A stretch of 64,000 nt of DNA from Glandiceps talaboti (taxonomy: Eukaryota; Hemichordata; Enteropneusta; Spengelidae), in the NCBI RefSeq assembly GCF_964340395.1, contig NC_135556.1, forward strand, positions 735,001 to 799,000. Reading direction: 5' to 3'. Below the pieces are notes generated by a model. The model made no database searches. It was not told the origin of the DNA and worked only from the letters and a program-made list of their open reading frames with translations. Below are positions 37,501-48,535 of this stretch, in pieces. Position 1 is the stretch's first letter; every line of letters starts with the position of its first letter. A program made the position numbers and the translations under genes.

Positions 37501-38723
37501 TTTCAGAAGAAATTAAACATCAATGGAAGTTACTTGCAAATTTCTTTTTAAAGCCACTTGGGGGTAAGCTTGTTTTTCGGTGCAATTACAAGGTTAAATT
37601 GCTTCCAATTGCACTGTCAAAATTCTACCATGAAATGCTTGTTTTTTGGAGTGAAGTTAATCCCTGTAGTTCGCTCTGTGTCTCAGAACAAGTTTTGTGG
37701 AACAATTCAGATATTCTCATTAATAATAAGTCAGTTTTCAGTTCTTTTTTATATAAGAAAGGCATTGTATATATAGCAGATATTTTTAATGATGAAAATC
37801 AGTTAAAAGACTGGGACAACCTTATTTCTTTAGGATGTAATCTTAATCACTTTCTCTTCTGGAGAGGAATTCTGCATGCAATCCCTTTTCTTTGGAAAAG
37901 AGGTAGTCCAGTGCTCATTAGGCCAGAAAGACCGATTAGTTTTATCTCCAAGGGAAAATTGGTTCCACTTGAAACGTGTCAAGTCAAAACTATTAGAAAA
38001 CGTATAACAGGAGATTATTTCATTCCTCCGAAAAGCAAGCTTTTCTTTTCTGGCTTTCTCGATATTTGCAACGGTGATTGGGTCCATTACTTTTTACTGC
38101 CTTTTAAAGTTACTATAGAGTCAAAATTACAGGAATTTCAATGGAAGATAAACCACAATATTTTGTATACAAATACTATTCTTCACCACATGAATCCACC
38201 TAGAGTTAATAGTAGTCTCTGTACGTTTTGTAACCTAACGGACGAAACCCTTATTCATTTATTTGTGGAATGCGAATGTACTAACATTATTTGGCGTAGT
38301 CTCTTGACACTGTGGGGCGTGGCCCTACAAACTCCATCATCGTTGTCTGCCAAACAGATTCTTTTAGGCGACAAGTCCTTTTCAAAACTGTTGAACCACA
38401 TTATATTGATAACAAAAAAGACCATTTATGAATGTAAGTTATCAAAAACTATACCATCCTTTAATATTGTGAAATTAAATGTAAGACTTGCAAAAAGGAT
38501 TGAATGCCATATTGCCAAAAGAAAAGACTGTCTCCCGAAGTTTTATGCAAAATGGGACAATTTTGAAGTTTAAATGAATTTTGGTTCCCTACCTCTGCAT
38601 TGTACCTTTTTTTTAAAACTTATTTTAGATGCTCTCATTGGTGCCATGTGTTATTTTTTGAAATTGTGTTGATGTAATTTGTCTCTCTCGAAATAAAAAA
38701 CTTAAAAAAAAAAAGAAAAAAAA
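34556..38723 (+). mobile_element. L1/Tx1-type LINE with 15-bp target-site duplication
   Basis: A 4168-bp non-LTR element flanked by identical AAGACATGTCAAGTT at 34541-34555 and 38724-38738. Two paralogous copies of the host repeat (around 41150 and 53560) show the same site without the LINE, confirming the borders. It ends in AATAAAAAACTT and a poly-A tail. It carries one long endonuclease/RT frame, interrupted by a one-base shift. The first 300 bp are pyrimidine-rich; read on the minus strand they give a lysine-rich frame, so this part could be 5' UTR or an inverted piece of ORF1. A full ORF1 is absent. Confidence 0.93.
34874..38573 (+). pseudogene. L1/Tx1 LINE ORF2: endonuclease and reverse transcriptase
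   Basis: Starts at ATG 34874 with the endonuclease N-terminus (MSMNVRGMGNFKKRR, FLQETH with the catalytic glutamate). It shifts frame near 35131 by one extra base and continues from 35112 for 1153 codons. In that frame are GGDFNVALE (near residue 64), SDHS (153), the RT motifs KTPGNDGL (388), NWRPITLLN (448), AIDFEKAFDS (516, catalytic aspartate), RGVRQGDPLSP (573) and FADD (618). A C-terminal CTFCNLTDETLIHLF zinc-knuckle-like motif is typical of the L1/Tx1 group. Residues about 649-665 appear to be read out of frame between two compensating indels, replacing the usual SKTE motif. The rest is intact, so the insertion is recent. Confidence 0.9.
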
Positions 38724-39340
38724 AAGACATGTCAAGTTATATTTTGAAAGTTGTATCGCTAGTTTGAGACGATTTTCTCACGTACTATCGAGGCTTACTT
38801 GGACTTGGACCTTACTCTAGTTCATCGGGAAGTTTAGCCAGTCCGATAATTCTTTCTGGTTTAGTTTACAACACTTTTGATCACGCTGATTTTGTTGTTG
38901 TGATGAAAAGAAATTTAAAAAAAAGATCACTTCAACCATTTCGTTGTATTTTCTTTATGAAAGGTAATAGTACATGAACGAGTGTTACCACTGTAACGTA
39001 TGGCTGCCAGAATGACTCTCTTTCGGGTACTTGGCGGGGATTGTCGCCGTCCGGAAACTAAGATGGCGATTAATAAAATTCTTCCCTATATATATCTACT
39101 ACAACTTGTACAAGTTGAATGTTGTTGACTTGGTAAATTTGTTAGAAAAGATGTTATATGGTCTTATTTCTAGCTTAAATACTACATAACATTTCTGGTA
39201 CACATTGATCTAACTATTGCATTTTTAAAAGACACACAAATGACTGGGAAATGCACACAAGAAAAATTAAAAAAAGAGGATTTTGAGGTTGGCTATAAAT
39301 AATTCCAGTGTCTTACAGCTTTAACCCTGGTAAATTTTAA

Positions 39341-40865
39341 GAAATGTATTAATCGCCATCTTAGTTTCCGTACGGCAACAATCCCCAAGTACCCGAAAGA
39401 GAGTCATTCTCAGCCAACAGGGTTCGACACTGGAGTAAAAAAGTCACTATCCCACAGGACTAGTAAAATTGATAACGTAGTAGTCCTGCAAAAAATTTGG
39501 TGGTCCTATCTTTAAGTGCTTTCGCTTGTTCACTTAGGCTCTTCATCTCTATTAGTTTTTGCTCTACTTCTAATTCACTTTTCCAAACCCCATATTTATT
39601 TCAAACCGTGTGTTGTAATTGAACTGTCTATTTCTTTGTAGTTGTTTGTGCATCATCAACTTATTACTGTAATTTTATTCTCTTTTTTATGTTTTGGAGC
39701 TTCTTCTCTTTTTTGGTTGCTTTCTGTGAGTAGTTTGTCTTAATTGGGGGGGGGGGAGTAATAAGATGTTATGTGGTCTTATTTTTAGCTTAAATACTAC
39801 ATAACATTTCTGGTACACATTGATCTAACTATTGCATTTTTAAAAGACAAAAAATGACCTTCCCATGGAGCAAGTCTTTATAGTGTTGTCCTTAGTGCAT
39901 ATTAGAATGTATTTACAACATAAAAATAAATAAATTTGAAGGTTACCAGCAGTTACAGCAAAATTTTGTTACTAATTACATGTACAAGTCACTTCGTCTA
40001 TTTTCGTGTCAATGTACTTCCGGGTTGACATAAACGTTGAACGTGATACAGTCGTCCCTATAATTACTAAGAAATGATAAAACCGTTCGCAAAATAAAGT
40101 TCAGGATTTTAATTTTTCAAACTGAATATCAATATCCACTACACATTCAATAACTGGTTTCGCGTATTTAGAAATGTGCCCCAAAACATGAACACGGAAC
40201 ACGGAACACGGAATCGTGTCAGTGTTACTAACTAAGTTAGCAGTTTCATTGTAGGCTGTAAGTTGTACCGGTAAAAAAAATGATCATCACATCATGTAGG
40301 AAGTACAAAAACATAGAACACGTTGTTTTCTTGCTGAATAAACTCATTGAAATAACAACACGGTCAAATTGCATCTTCGATTTTGACAGCCACCATTGTT
40401 ATGATTGAGCTTCACTTAGTTCCGTTGAACGTGGCCGGGCGAACACTGACATCCAATTTGTACAGTGTTTTCACAAAGGGAGCTCGTCAATAACCTACCG
40501 AATAATTAACTCAGAAACGTTGGGCGACTTTCCCACCGGGTGTGCTTTTCGAAAACTATACAACACATGCTTTTATGACACGGAATCATAGAAAATCTAC
40601 CCCGTTTCCAAACTAATCGTAATTTTATCGCGAATACACAACCGGAGTTGGTCAAAATAGCAAATTAAAAATCAAATGAATTTTACTATGACCGTGAATT
40701 CATTATATAGCCGGTGGTTTGGATTCTGAGCTCCCTAATATACCTATCGAAAAGTCTCTATCCCGTCGGACTACCTGCAATGGGCATTTTAGTAACCTTT
40801 ACTGGTCCTTACAGAAAGTTACTAGACTCGCAGGATAGCGGACCAGCGTGTATGTCGAACCCTTG
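39341..40865 (+). repeat. Composite repeat, W segment copy
   Basis: From GAAATGTATTAATCGCC through CAGGGTTCGACACTGG (39418) to GTCGAACCCTTG just before 40866. Its ends form an inverted CA(A)GGGTTCGACA motif, suggesting that W itself is a non-autonomous TIR element inserted in the MITE end. It includes a poly-G run at 39746-39757. No coding frame is seen. Near-identical copy: 49076-50760. Confidence 0.7.
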
Positions 40866-41300
40866 CCATACGTTACAGCATAGACCCTCCTGGTTACAGT
40901 GGTAACACTCGTTCATGTTCGATTACCTTTCATAAAGAAAACACAACGAAATGGTTGAAGTGATCTTTTTTTTTAATTTCTTTTTATCACAACAACAAAA
41001 TCTGAGTGATCAAAAGTGTTGTAAACTAAACCAGAAAGAATTATCGGGCTGGCTAAACTTCCCGATGAACTGGAGTAAGGTCCAAGTCCAAGTAAGCCCC
41101 GATAGTACGTGAGAAAATCGTCTCAAACTAGCGATACAACTTTCAAAATATAACTTGACATGTCTTCATTTGTTAGAGTTATACAATTCAAGACGGGTTT
41201 TCACTCGAAAACAACAATTCTGTGAATAATGACACTGAACGCAGCAATTTCTCAGATGATGTTACCACTCCACTGTAACGTATGGCTGACAACGACTTGC
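40866..41300 (+). mobile_element. MITE-like hairpin element with LINE-free target site
   Basis: Bounded by CCATACGTTACAG and its complement CTGTAACGTATGG. The sequence AACTTGACATGTCTTC at about 41152 is the intact (empty) version of the site into which the LINE at 34556 inserted in the sister copy. The left TIR carries a short duplication (GTTACAG appears twice). Confidence 0.7.
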
Positions 41301-42166
41301 TTCTGGGTTAGTCCCTCGTGCATCCGGGTACTTGGGATAGTCGTGCATTACCACATCGGCAATTTTGATGCTGTAATTTTGCCACGAATATTGATCGTAC
41401 AAAAACAAAACTCCATAAATGAACCACATAGTACTTTCCCTTTCAAAATGTGGTAATTTTAGAAAGAGTATTGTCATTTTTATTGATGACTGACTCTGTC
41501 AAAAATCGTTCCATACACTTCAGTTCAGGCATGCTGGAATGAACCATTCTGTAGGAGGGGTGGAGAATTGGATTTGAAGTTTACAACCCTTTTTCGAACA
41601 AATATTTGTCGTTTGGGCGCACAATGCGTAGAATAAAGACTATAGCACATATTACATTGCTTGTTTGACGTCAATAGTGTCTTTTGAAAAGTTGCACTTT
41701 ACCTAAAGTCTCGCGGACTGATTTCCAATATGGCGTCGGTCATAATGCTCATTAACATATTCATTTTTTTTTCAAATTTCAAAAAAAAAATCATAAAAAA
41801 TAGAAGAGAAGAGGTGCTGACTTGAAATTAACAAATCTAAGTAAGCTACCCTCTGTGCATCAACACACAAGATATCAAAGCAATCTGACTTGAAGTTTAT
41901 GAGGAGTTGATGAAAATGTCATTTTTGGAAAAAAAATCATAAAAAATTGAAAATGGCACAGATCAACTTGGCATGAACAAATCTGAATAGCCTCCCCCCA
42001 GGGAACATGCACACCAAATATCGAAGTATTCTGGCTGTTACTTTCAGAGACGATAGTGAAAATATAAAAGTTTGATGGACACCTATGATTCACCTATACA
42101 CTCTATACTCTATACAACCTATACCTAAAGCTACGCTTTCAGCTTTCGCTGACAGCGGAGCTAAAA
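41301..42166 (+). repeat. Composite repeat, module A copy, ending in the palindromic terminus
   Basis: Reverse complement of 33026-34400 with internal rearrangement. It ends at GCTGACAGCGGAGCTAAAAA near 42166. A stretch at about 41380-41540 is not found in the other copies. Confidence 0.75.
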
Positions 42167-42179
42167 ATACAGCCAATGG

Positions 42180-42640
42180 TGTTGTAGCACAACTGTATTT
42201 GGCTGTTGCTATGAGTGTGGTCTTGCTGCTAGGCATATTTGCATACATTTTTTCAATCTTTATTCACTTGTCTACCCATCCCAGTTTTCATATTTGCAAT
42301 ATAAACCGTCATGTGGCTGTTGCTTTGGGCATGGGTGTGTTGCTAGGCATATTTATGTACATTTTTAAAAATTCTTTATTCACTTACCTCCCAATCCCTG
42401 GTGTTATATTTGTAATTTGCATCATCATTTCACTATTGCTAAGGGTGTAGCCATGGTTGCTAGGGCCAGTTGTTTCACAATGTTTTGAACATTTGTTTAT
42501 TAATCCCTGTTCTCTTTGTGAAATACACAATGATTTGGCTATTGCCATGGGCGTGGCCATGGTTGCTAGGGATATTTGCATACATTTTACAAAAACTACA
42601 GCAGTCAAAGTACACACACCAAGAAACAGTAGACTTGATT
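42180..42640 (+). repeat. Minisatellite, four units of about 107-115 bp
   Basis: GGCTGTTGCTNTGGG or a close variant occurs at 42201, 42315, 42431 and 42537. Units share GTTGCTAGG and TTTGCATACATTTT, the latter containing the POU octamer ATTTGCAT in two of the units. The same unit recurs at 30870-31180. Confidence 0.8.
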
Positions 42641-43164
42641 TGATCAAATCATTCAAAGACCATTTTTATTCTTCTTTCAGATTTCAGTTTTGCTTCAAGT
42701 TAATTTCATTGCTTCCTTATTTTAACAAACTACTTGTATTTTATTTTTGGATGTGTATGTTTGTAATATTATTCTGGCAAGCAGTTTGTATAGAAATGAA
42801 TAGAACTTACAATTAAGACCATCTCAATCAATACCATGGTAGTTTATCTCCACTTTTCTGTCATGATTGATGTGTTTGTAGTGTATACATAAATGAGAAC
42901 TAGTCCTGCCTCAGCTTAGTAGTAATGTAATGAAAACATGTAAGACTTTGCTAACTATTAAACATGGAGTATGCTCATTGCAACTGAATCCTGCTGGAGA
43001 AGAAGTTGATCATTTTATTTCGAAAATTCACATACATATCAGTTCAAAACACAATGTTGAGCTATCTAAAAGTGCAAATGTATTTGATTGGACCTTTCCT
43101 TTTAATAATGGGATGAGTTGAAATTGGGACAAAATATTTGTGAATCTGATTGTACATATCTTAC

Positions 43165-43260
43165 CTCTTCTGGTGTCAGTATTCTATAGTTCAAGTTTGA
43201 TACACAGTGATTAAAACATTTCTCTGTAAATGTGTTGTACACTGTTAGAAAGTCTCTGAA
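43165..43260 (-). CDS. TIMM10B: TIMM10B exon 2, first CX3C motif
   Basis: A 96-bp, 32-codon exon in phase 0, with acceptor TTACTTTGCAG at 43271-43261 and donor GTAAGA from 43164. It encodes [19 protein letters not shown] and then [12 protein letters not shown]. This aligns with the human stretch from RDFL through the first CX3C to the EE before the exon junction. CFNHC is the first of the twin CX3C motifs that form intramolecular disulphides in small Tim proteins. Confidence 0.88.
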
Positions 43261-43397
43261 CTGCAAAGTAAAAGAAAAAGGTTGTTTATTTTGTTTGACT
43301 TCATTGCAAAGACATTAGATACATGGGATCTGTGTTTTAACTTTAAACATGGAAAAATTTGTTCTTCCGTAAGGAACAGATATATTTATGGGTGGAA

Positions 43398-43399
<2 letters not shown>

Positions 43400-43446
<47 letters not shown>

Positions 43447-43458
43447 TGTCTGTCTGTG
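43400..43458. repeat. (TG)n (TCTG)n microsatellite
   Basis: About 46 bp of TG repeats followed by TCTG tetramers. Confidence 0.97.
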
Positions 43459-44146
43459 TCATCGTTTTCTCCATAACGGCTTGTTCAATTCAAACGAAAT
43501 TTTGAAGACGTATTCCGTAGGGTAATGGCAAGACTTGATTAGGTTTTGGTAAAAATCCTGTGAATATTAATGAGCAATTTACGTAATTAATGATTTTCGG
43601 TAATTAGGCTATATCTCAAGAATGCACGCTTCAAATTCACACATTTACGATACCAAAGCGCATCTGTCCTGAAAATATTACTAATGTAGCTTTTAGTTTT
43701 AGTAAGATATTGACATATTTTCGGTACATTGTACACAAGATCGTCATGGACATTAAAGGACGCCCTCAACGGTCGTTGTTGTGCAAGTGAAGATATCGAA
43801 CAAGTTTTTAGCACAGCGTCTGCACTCATACACTGAGTCCGTCATATTTCGAGCATTTGGTAAGTACTCGTACATATTATTTATAGTGTTACTTGCAACA
43901 ACATGTAAGATGAACGACTTCAACGTTTGAACGTTACAAATCAAATCAATCGCCTTTTTGTCCACAGTGCAAGGTCACAGCGGTACATGTACGTACGGTA
44001 CAGCCTAATATGTCATGATGGACGCCATTTTCTTTAATCGATCGAGAACGAATAGATTATTTTCCATGTAATATTACAACATGAAGCGTTGTCATTATGC
44101 CAAAAATATAGGTCGTGTTGTTATTGTGCCAAAAATATAGGTTATG

Positions 44147-44154
44147 AATGTATG

Positions 44155-44184
<30 letters not shown>
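44147..44184. repeat. (TATG)n microsatellite
   Basis: Nine or so uninterrupted TATG tetramers. Confidence 0.95.
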
Positions 44185-44186
<2 letters not shown>

Positions 44187-44939
44187 AAGGAAAACATAGT
44201 TTCTTGTCAGGAAATGTTGTCTGAAGTGGTGCGACGATGTGATTATTTTTTTTTACATTCTCAACAAATGTTAATCAATCTACTTATCATTGCAGTTACT
44301 GTTCTTTATATTTAGTACTTTACAGCAAGTGTGTATGTTGGGCATGTCATGGGCTAGTTCATGATTAGTTCTGCAGTTGTCTTCATTGAAGTGGCAATTA
44401 ATGTAGGGAGAGTTACTTTTGTGTTTTCCCTTTCGTCTGCAGACTGAATTGGCTTACGGAACTGAATGAGTGCTATGCTACAACGTTCTATAAAGCTTCA
44501 CGTTACATGTTGTGGTTGGCCAGGAGATCACTAATAGCAATGGGCAAATAGCAATCAATGAGTAAAAATAAGTTATTGCATATGTTCTGTTGTATTCCAA
44601 CAATAAATTGTCTGTAGGAACGACAATCTCAAAACTTTGTCCTTACGGTAGCCATTCAGTTTAAATCTGGTTAGTATATAAATTACTGGCAAAAGTTATA
44701 GATGACATTGACAATCTAGACACTTGCTTATTTTTGCCACAGAGGGTGCTGTTCCACAAAATATTAAGGGCAGCAGAAATAATTTTTTTCATTTTACCTC
44801 CTGTAAGGGTACGGGAGGTATTAAAACTTCAAAGGGGGGATGTCTGTCTGTCTGTCCATCTGTGTGTCACACAATCATTTAGTGTGACATCTGATAAGCG
44901 ATGATGGGTACAGTGACGTAATTCGTAAACAAATCTAAC

Positions 44940-45602
44940 ATTGGTAACTATTGTTTCTGTAAATGATCCTTAAATATCAAGTACACCTGTCTTAATAGCA
45001 AAGAGAAATCTGTGGCCAAGCTTTGCAATGAATGGATACATCATTTGACTCCACCATAATGGCACGCAAAGATATTCTGAACAGTAAAATAAGCACCAAT
45101 AGCTCAAAAACCTGACTGAAATTGTATCACCCTCGCACAGCTCAGAGCGCCCAGTGGGTCAGAAAAAATCGATAATCTTTTCAGTAAACTTTGCAACACT
45201 GTATAATCAAAATAGTTGTACCTGTCAATGTACTGCTGCATAGTACAAGTGCTACTACTAAACACTTCGTGGAATGACACATTTTTTGGACACACAGTGT
45301 ATTACATTATGTTACATGAATTTGCTGACCAACCGGTGAGGGATATTTATTACAGTATGTTGTAAATACGGCAACCGAGGAGGCTCATTCTTCCTTTTTT
45401 TCGTTTTTAAAATCAAAATTGATATGTGATATCATTAGCCTCCTCGGTTGCCATATGTGAAAGTCTACGATGATGAAAACAAATATAGTAAGGTGTATTG
45501 CAAATATTGTTTTCAGGGAATGTCATCAACAATTTTATAAATCATTACAGAACAATGTATTTGGCCTGTTAAGCTTGCTCGGTTGTGATGCGAGTTGTCA
45601 GG
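44940..45602 (+). repeat. Dispersed repeat, copy 1
   Basis: Direct relative of 56411-57010, sharing long stretches such as AATGATCCTTAAATATCAAG and AACACTTCGTGGAAT. It is interrupted by an 88-bp MITE absent from copy 2. The homology resumes at 46613 after a 1-kb break. Confidence 0.85.
45367..45456. mobile_element. 88-bp MITE with TA flanks
   Basis: Inverted ends (C/T)GGCAACCGAGGAGGCT and AGCCTCCTCGGTTGCC flanked by TA on both sides, as in Tc1/mariner-type insertion. The paralogous copy at about 56826 lacks it. Confidence 0.75.
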
Positions 45603-46073
45603 TTTTTTCGAACTAAAGAGTTTAAAACGGGTCCACTTTGCATTATATTAGATTATGCTTGGTCTAAAATGTGCCCGTTTGTCCTTTGCCAAATTGTAAT
45701 TGCCATTAATTGCCCCAAAATGTTGCATCCTAAGCCGGGAAAATGTAATTTTGTCTAAACTTTATGCTTTTAAAAACCTGTAAATTAACGGCCTAAAATG
45801 GGATATTGATTTTTGGTCAAAGTGGGTCTAAAATTTGGCCTAGGGCCTAGGGTTTCCTGCACTGATGACACACCCCTATCAGAGATGGCAACTGGTTCTG
45901 CCACGGGAGAAATACATTTGTATAGGTAAAAGTCAAACTAATCCGAAACATGTGAAGTCACAGTCAGTTACACTGGCATATAGAAATAAATAATTTACGT
46001 TCAAACAAACTCTAGTGGATTCGTGAAGATTTTTCACACTTTTTCTGTTTTGTCATTGCACATTTTATACAAG

Positions 46074-46217
46074 TATATACACCGATTTCATAAAGAGGGC
46101 GCTGTTCGAAAAATGATGTCATCGCGAACCGAGAACGAGGCCAGTAGGTCAGCTCAGCAGGTCAGCAATGTAAAACAAGAAGGCTGCAGACGACGTGATC
46201 GATCTGAAAAAGTTTGG
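46074..46217 (+). repeat. Left arm of a 144-bp inverted repeat
   Basis: Reverse complement of 46462-46605 without visible mismatch, over 144 bp, with a 244-bp spacer. It carries a second copy of the putative TIMM10B first exon at 46113-46160 in the opposite orientation, and GAGGGCGCTG upstream of it. Confidence 0.93.
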
Positions 46218-46461
46218 ACTATAACTAGCAAGGTAAAGTATTCATTTTTAAAAGACAACATTCAAGCATTTGCTTGTTTTAGAACTCAATGGTACTAAAA
46301 TTTGTGAAACTTGCATCAAGAATGTCACTCAAGTCGGTCGCTGGATATTACTTGTGAGATGGACTGTTGGCTTTTTTGGAGAGGTTTTCGCTATTTTTAG
46401 GTAAAATTAAAAGGTAAACAAATCACGTACACGTATCGATCAGCGAAATAAACGTTGCTAA

Positions 46462-46605
46462 CCAAACTTTTTCAGATCGATCACGTCGTCTGCAGCCTTC
46501 TTGTTTTACATTGCTGACCTGCTGAGCTGACCTACTGGCCTCGTTCTCGGTTCGCGATGACATCATTTTTCGAACAGCGCCCTCTTTATGAAATCGGTGT
46601 ATATA
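46462..46605 (-). repeat. Right arm of the 144-bp inverted repeat
   Basis: Same 144 bp in reverse. It includes the candidate TIMM10B start codon and donor site. The spacer between the arms is 46218-46461. Confidence 0.93.
46519..46566 (-). CDS. TIMM10B: Candidate TIMM10B exon 1
   Basis: Sixteen codons, beginning ATGATGTCATCGCG at 46566 and ending ...GCTCAGCAG, followed by GTCAGC as donor. The peptide MMSSRTENEASRSAQQ joins in phase 0 to exon 2 (FRDFL). A short polar, glutamine-ending N-terminus before RDFL is what human TIMM10B has (a Q run). A TATA-like ATATATA lies about 35 bp upstream. Against it: the donor is not optimal, the frame stays open past it, and an identical copy exists in inverted orientation at 46113-46160. 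Confidence 0.5.
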
Positions 46606-46612
46606 TGGATAC

Positions 46613-47100
46613 TTTATTAACAATAGGACCAAAAGGCACAATTCCTCTAAATTGTCTCTTACACATGCTTTATCATTATATAATATTTAAACCCCTTCAC
46701 TTGTAATAATCGGGTTTATATCAATATTAACCACCATACCTGGGGTAGTTTTGTATGCTGAGTTCAAAAAAGGGGGTAATTTTATGAACATCTGTTGCCA
46801 TGGTAACCAAAATCACCATAATATGTTAATCATTTTTCCAAAATTTGACATAAAACATTGAAAAAAAAGATAATACAGTGAAAAAATGCCCTTGTATTAG
46901 ACATGTATCAGTTAGTGCTACCTGGTGTAACATAAACTGTATAAAATTTGATGGCTGTTTCCATGGAAACATAAGGTGGACGTGAAAATTATGTTTTCAT
47001 TACATACGCATACATCTCACAAATAACATTATAAATCCGATAAATATCTTTTTATTTGCACATTGGCCCCACTACCAAGGGTAGTTTGTCATGCTGAATT
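46613..47100. other. End of dispersed repeat copy 1, then unassigned sequence
   Basis: 46613-46710 matches 57033-57131 (CAATAGGACCAA, CTCTAAATTGTCTC). The rest, to 47100, is AT-rich with no gene seen; it includes CCATGGTAACC and CCATGGAAAC type motifs. Confidence 0.5.
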
Positions 47101-48535
47101 AAAACAAGCGACCTATCGGTCAGAATAGCTCCGCTGTTGTTTTTAATTTAATTTTTTATTTTGGTAACATGTAGAAGTGGTTCAGTTCTTCACTATGCAG
47201 TTTTGTTTTAGCGATGTAATAAAGTGGTTAGTGGTTTCATATGATGTCTCACTATAAAACACATTTTACACTGAAAGTTGGTAATGTATTTTATACCATA
47301 GTCACCATGCCTCACCTCGCTCGTACTCAAAGCAGTCCCGGTATGATCACTGACGAGTCGTGCTTGCACACGGAGTAATCCGGGACTCGATTCTGACAAT
47401 TGTCCCTACTATTTGTTTAGAGTCAAGTCAGCAACATAGACATGTGCACCACCTGTTGTATGTAAGCAGGGCTAACCACTGGCCTGACCAGAGAGAACCT
47501 TTTCAGATTTACATGTAAAACGGGGAAAGATACGAAAAACATAATGCAAAGTCTGAAGCCAAATTAAAGTTGTAATTATTTTAATTATTTTTACCTGCCA
47601 AATATTTGCATTTTGGAAATGGCAAGACACGTTCATGTCGTTTAACTTTACATGTAAACTGTCGACCAATAAACAAAGTTTGGTCGATTCACAGTCGGCA
47701 GTGAGACTGCTCTTGCATAACTTCGACCGCATGCCAAGGCATGCCTTCCTTACACGCGAGTTGTCTTCATTCTGGTTCACTGTCACTCCAAATTGCACAA
47801 CAATATAGAATTAATCACAAGATACAGTTTATCTGAAAAAATCAAACTTTTATAGTGGGTCTGAAGTGTGATTTTAGTGAGTACCAAGAACTCTTGTGTT
47901 TTTGCTGTGGAAAATCGCCCGGACGTCAAACGAGGTCATCTTCAGCTTCCAGGTCAAATCAGTCATCTTCTACCTAAAATTCTTGAACGGTCGGGACCGT
48001 TACACAAGGATCCTACTAAATTTACTTGCCATGCTTATTAAAAACACATAAAAATCCACCTTTTTGTGAAATTTGTAAACTTTCCGGTCCATATTGAGGA
48101 AACTGAGCATGGAGGGTTATACTTCCATGCTATGAGCGAAAAACTGGGTCGAAATTTCAGGGCCTCAAGTATGCGTCCCGAATTCGTCGGAAAATCAGTA
48201 TTCCTAAATGTAATGCCAAAATTTTTGCTGGCACGAAAGAAGAGATATCAGTTGAGGTTTATGTGTTTTCAGTATCTAAAATGGGGAACTCTAGTGAAAG
48301 TTACGGCGAGTTGAAAATACCGAAAAATAAGGCCCATTCAAAGTGTCGCTATCTGGAGCATATTAATTATTATGAGGATAGAGCGTATGCAAATGTGGTT
48401 TGTTGCTGACTGGCTGATTAAGTAGAAGGGGTGCAAAATTTGGATTTGAAGTTTACAACCCTGTTTCGAACAAACACTTGTCATTTGGGTGCACAATGCG
48501 TAGAATTATGACTATAGCACATATTACATTGCTGG
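47101..48535 (+). repeat. Composite repeat: left module joined to module A
   Basis: 47101-47308 is the left module and then jumps to module A (GCCTCACCTCGCTCGTACTC) up to about 48535. A block of about 410 bp at 47965-48375 is absent from the sister copies. Its plus-strand open frame 48066-48314 is not recognised. Confidence 0.75.

Larger units (their letters stand above)
33026..39163 (-). mobile_element. Composite repeat family in reverse orientation, split by a LINE
   Basis: From the palindromic CCGCTGTCAGCGG at about 33030, this is the reverse complement of the copies ending at 42166 and 55175. It includes module A (33026-34400), the MITE-like hairpin ends (GTCAGCCATACGTTACAG at 34420 and its complement at 38985), and part of the left module to 39163. 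A 4.17-kb LINE sits inside it. Confidence 0.75.
32094..43164 (-). other. TIMM10B intron 2, 11 kb, repeat-filled
   Basis: Bounded by GTAA at 43164-43161 and ...CTACAG at 32100-32094 on the minus strand. It contains two composite repeat copies, a MITE and a nearly intact LINE, all annotated separately. The LINE lies antisense to the gene. Confidence 0.8.
43261..46518 (-). other. TIMM10B intron 1 (if exon 1 is correct)
   Basis: Holds the TG microsatellite (43400-43458), a TATG microsatellite, dispersed repeat copy 1 (44940-45602) with a small MITE, and about 1 kb of other sequence. No exon is seen in it. Confidence 0.5.

Noticed and set aside
35105-38087. Minus-strand and shifted frames within the L1/Tx1 ORF2
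   Set aside because: Shadows of the long plus-strand coding frame, which has clear RT motifs.
46113-46298. Plus-strand 91-codon frame as a separate gene
   Set aside because: Its distinctive part is the inverted duplicate of the putative TIMM10B exon 1. The rest has no family match.
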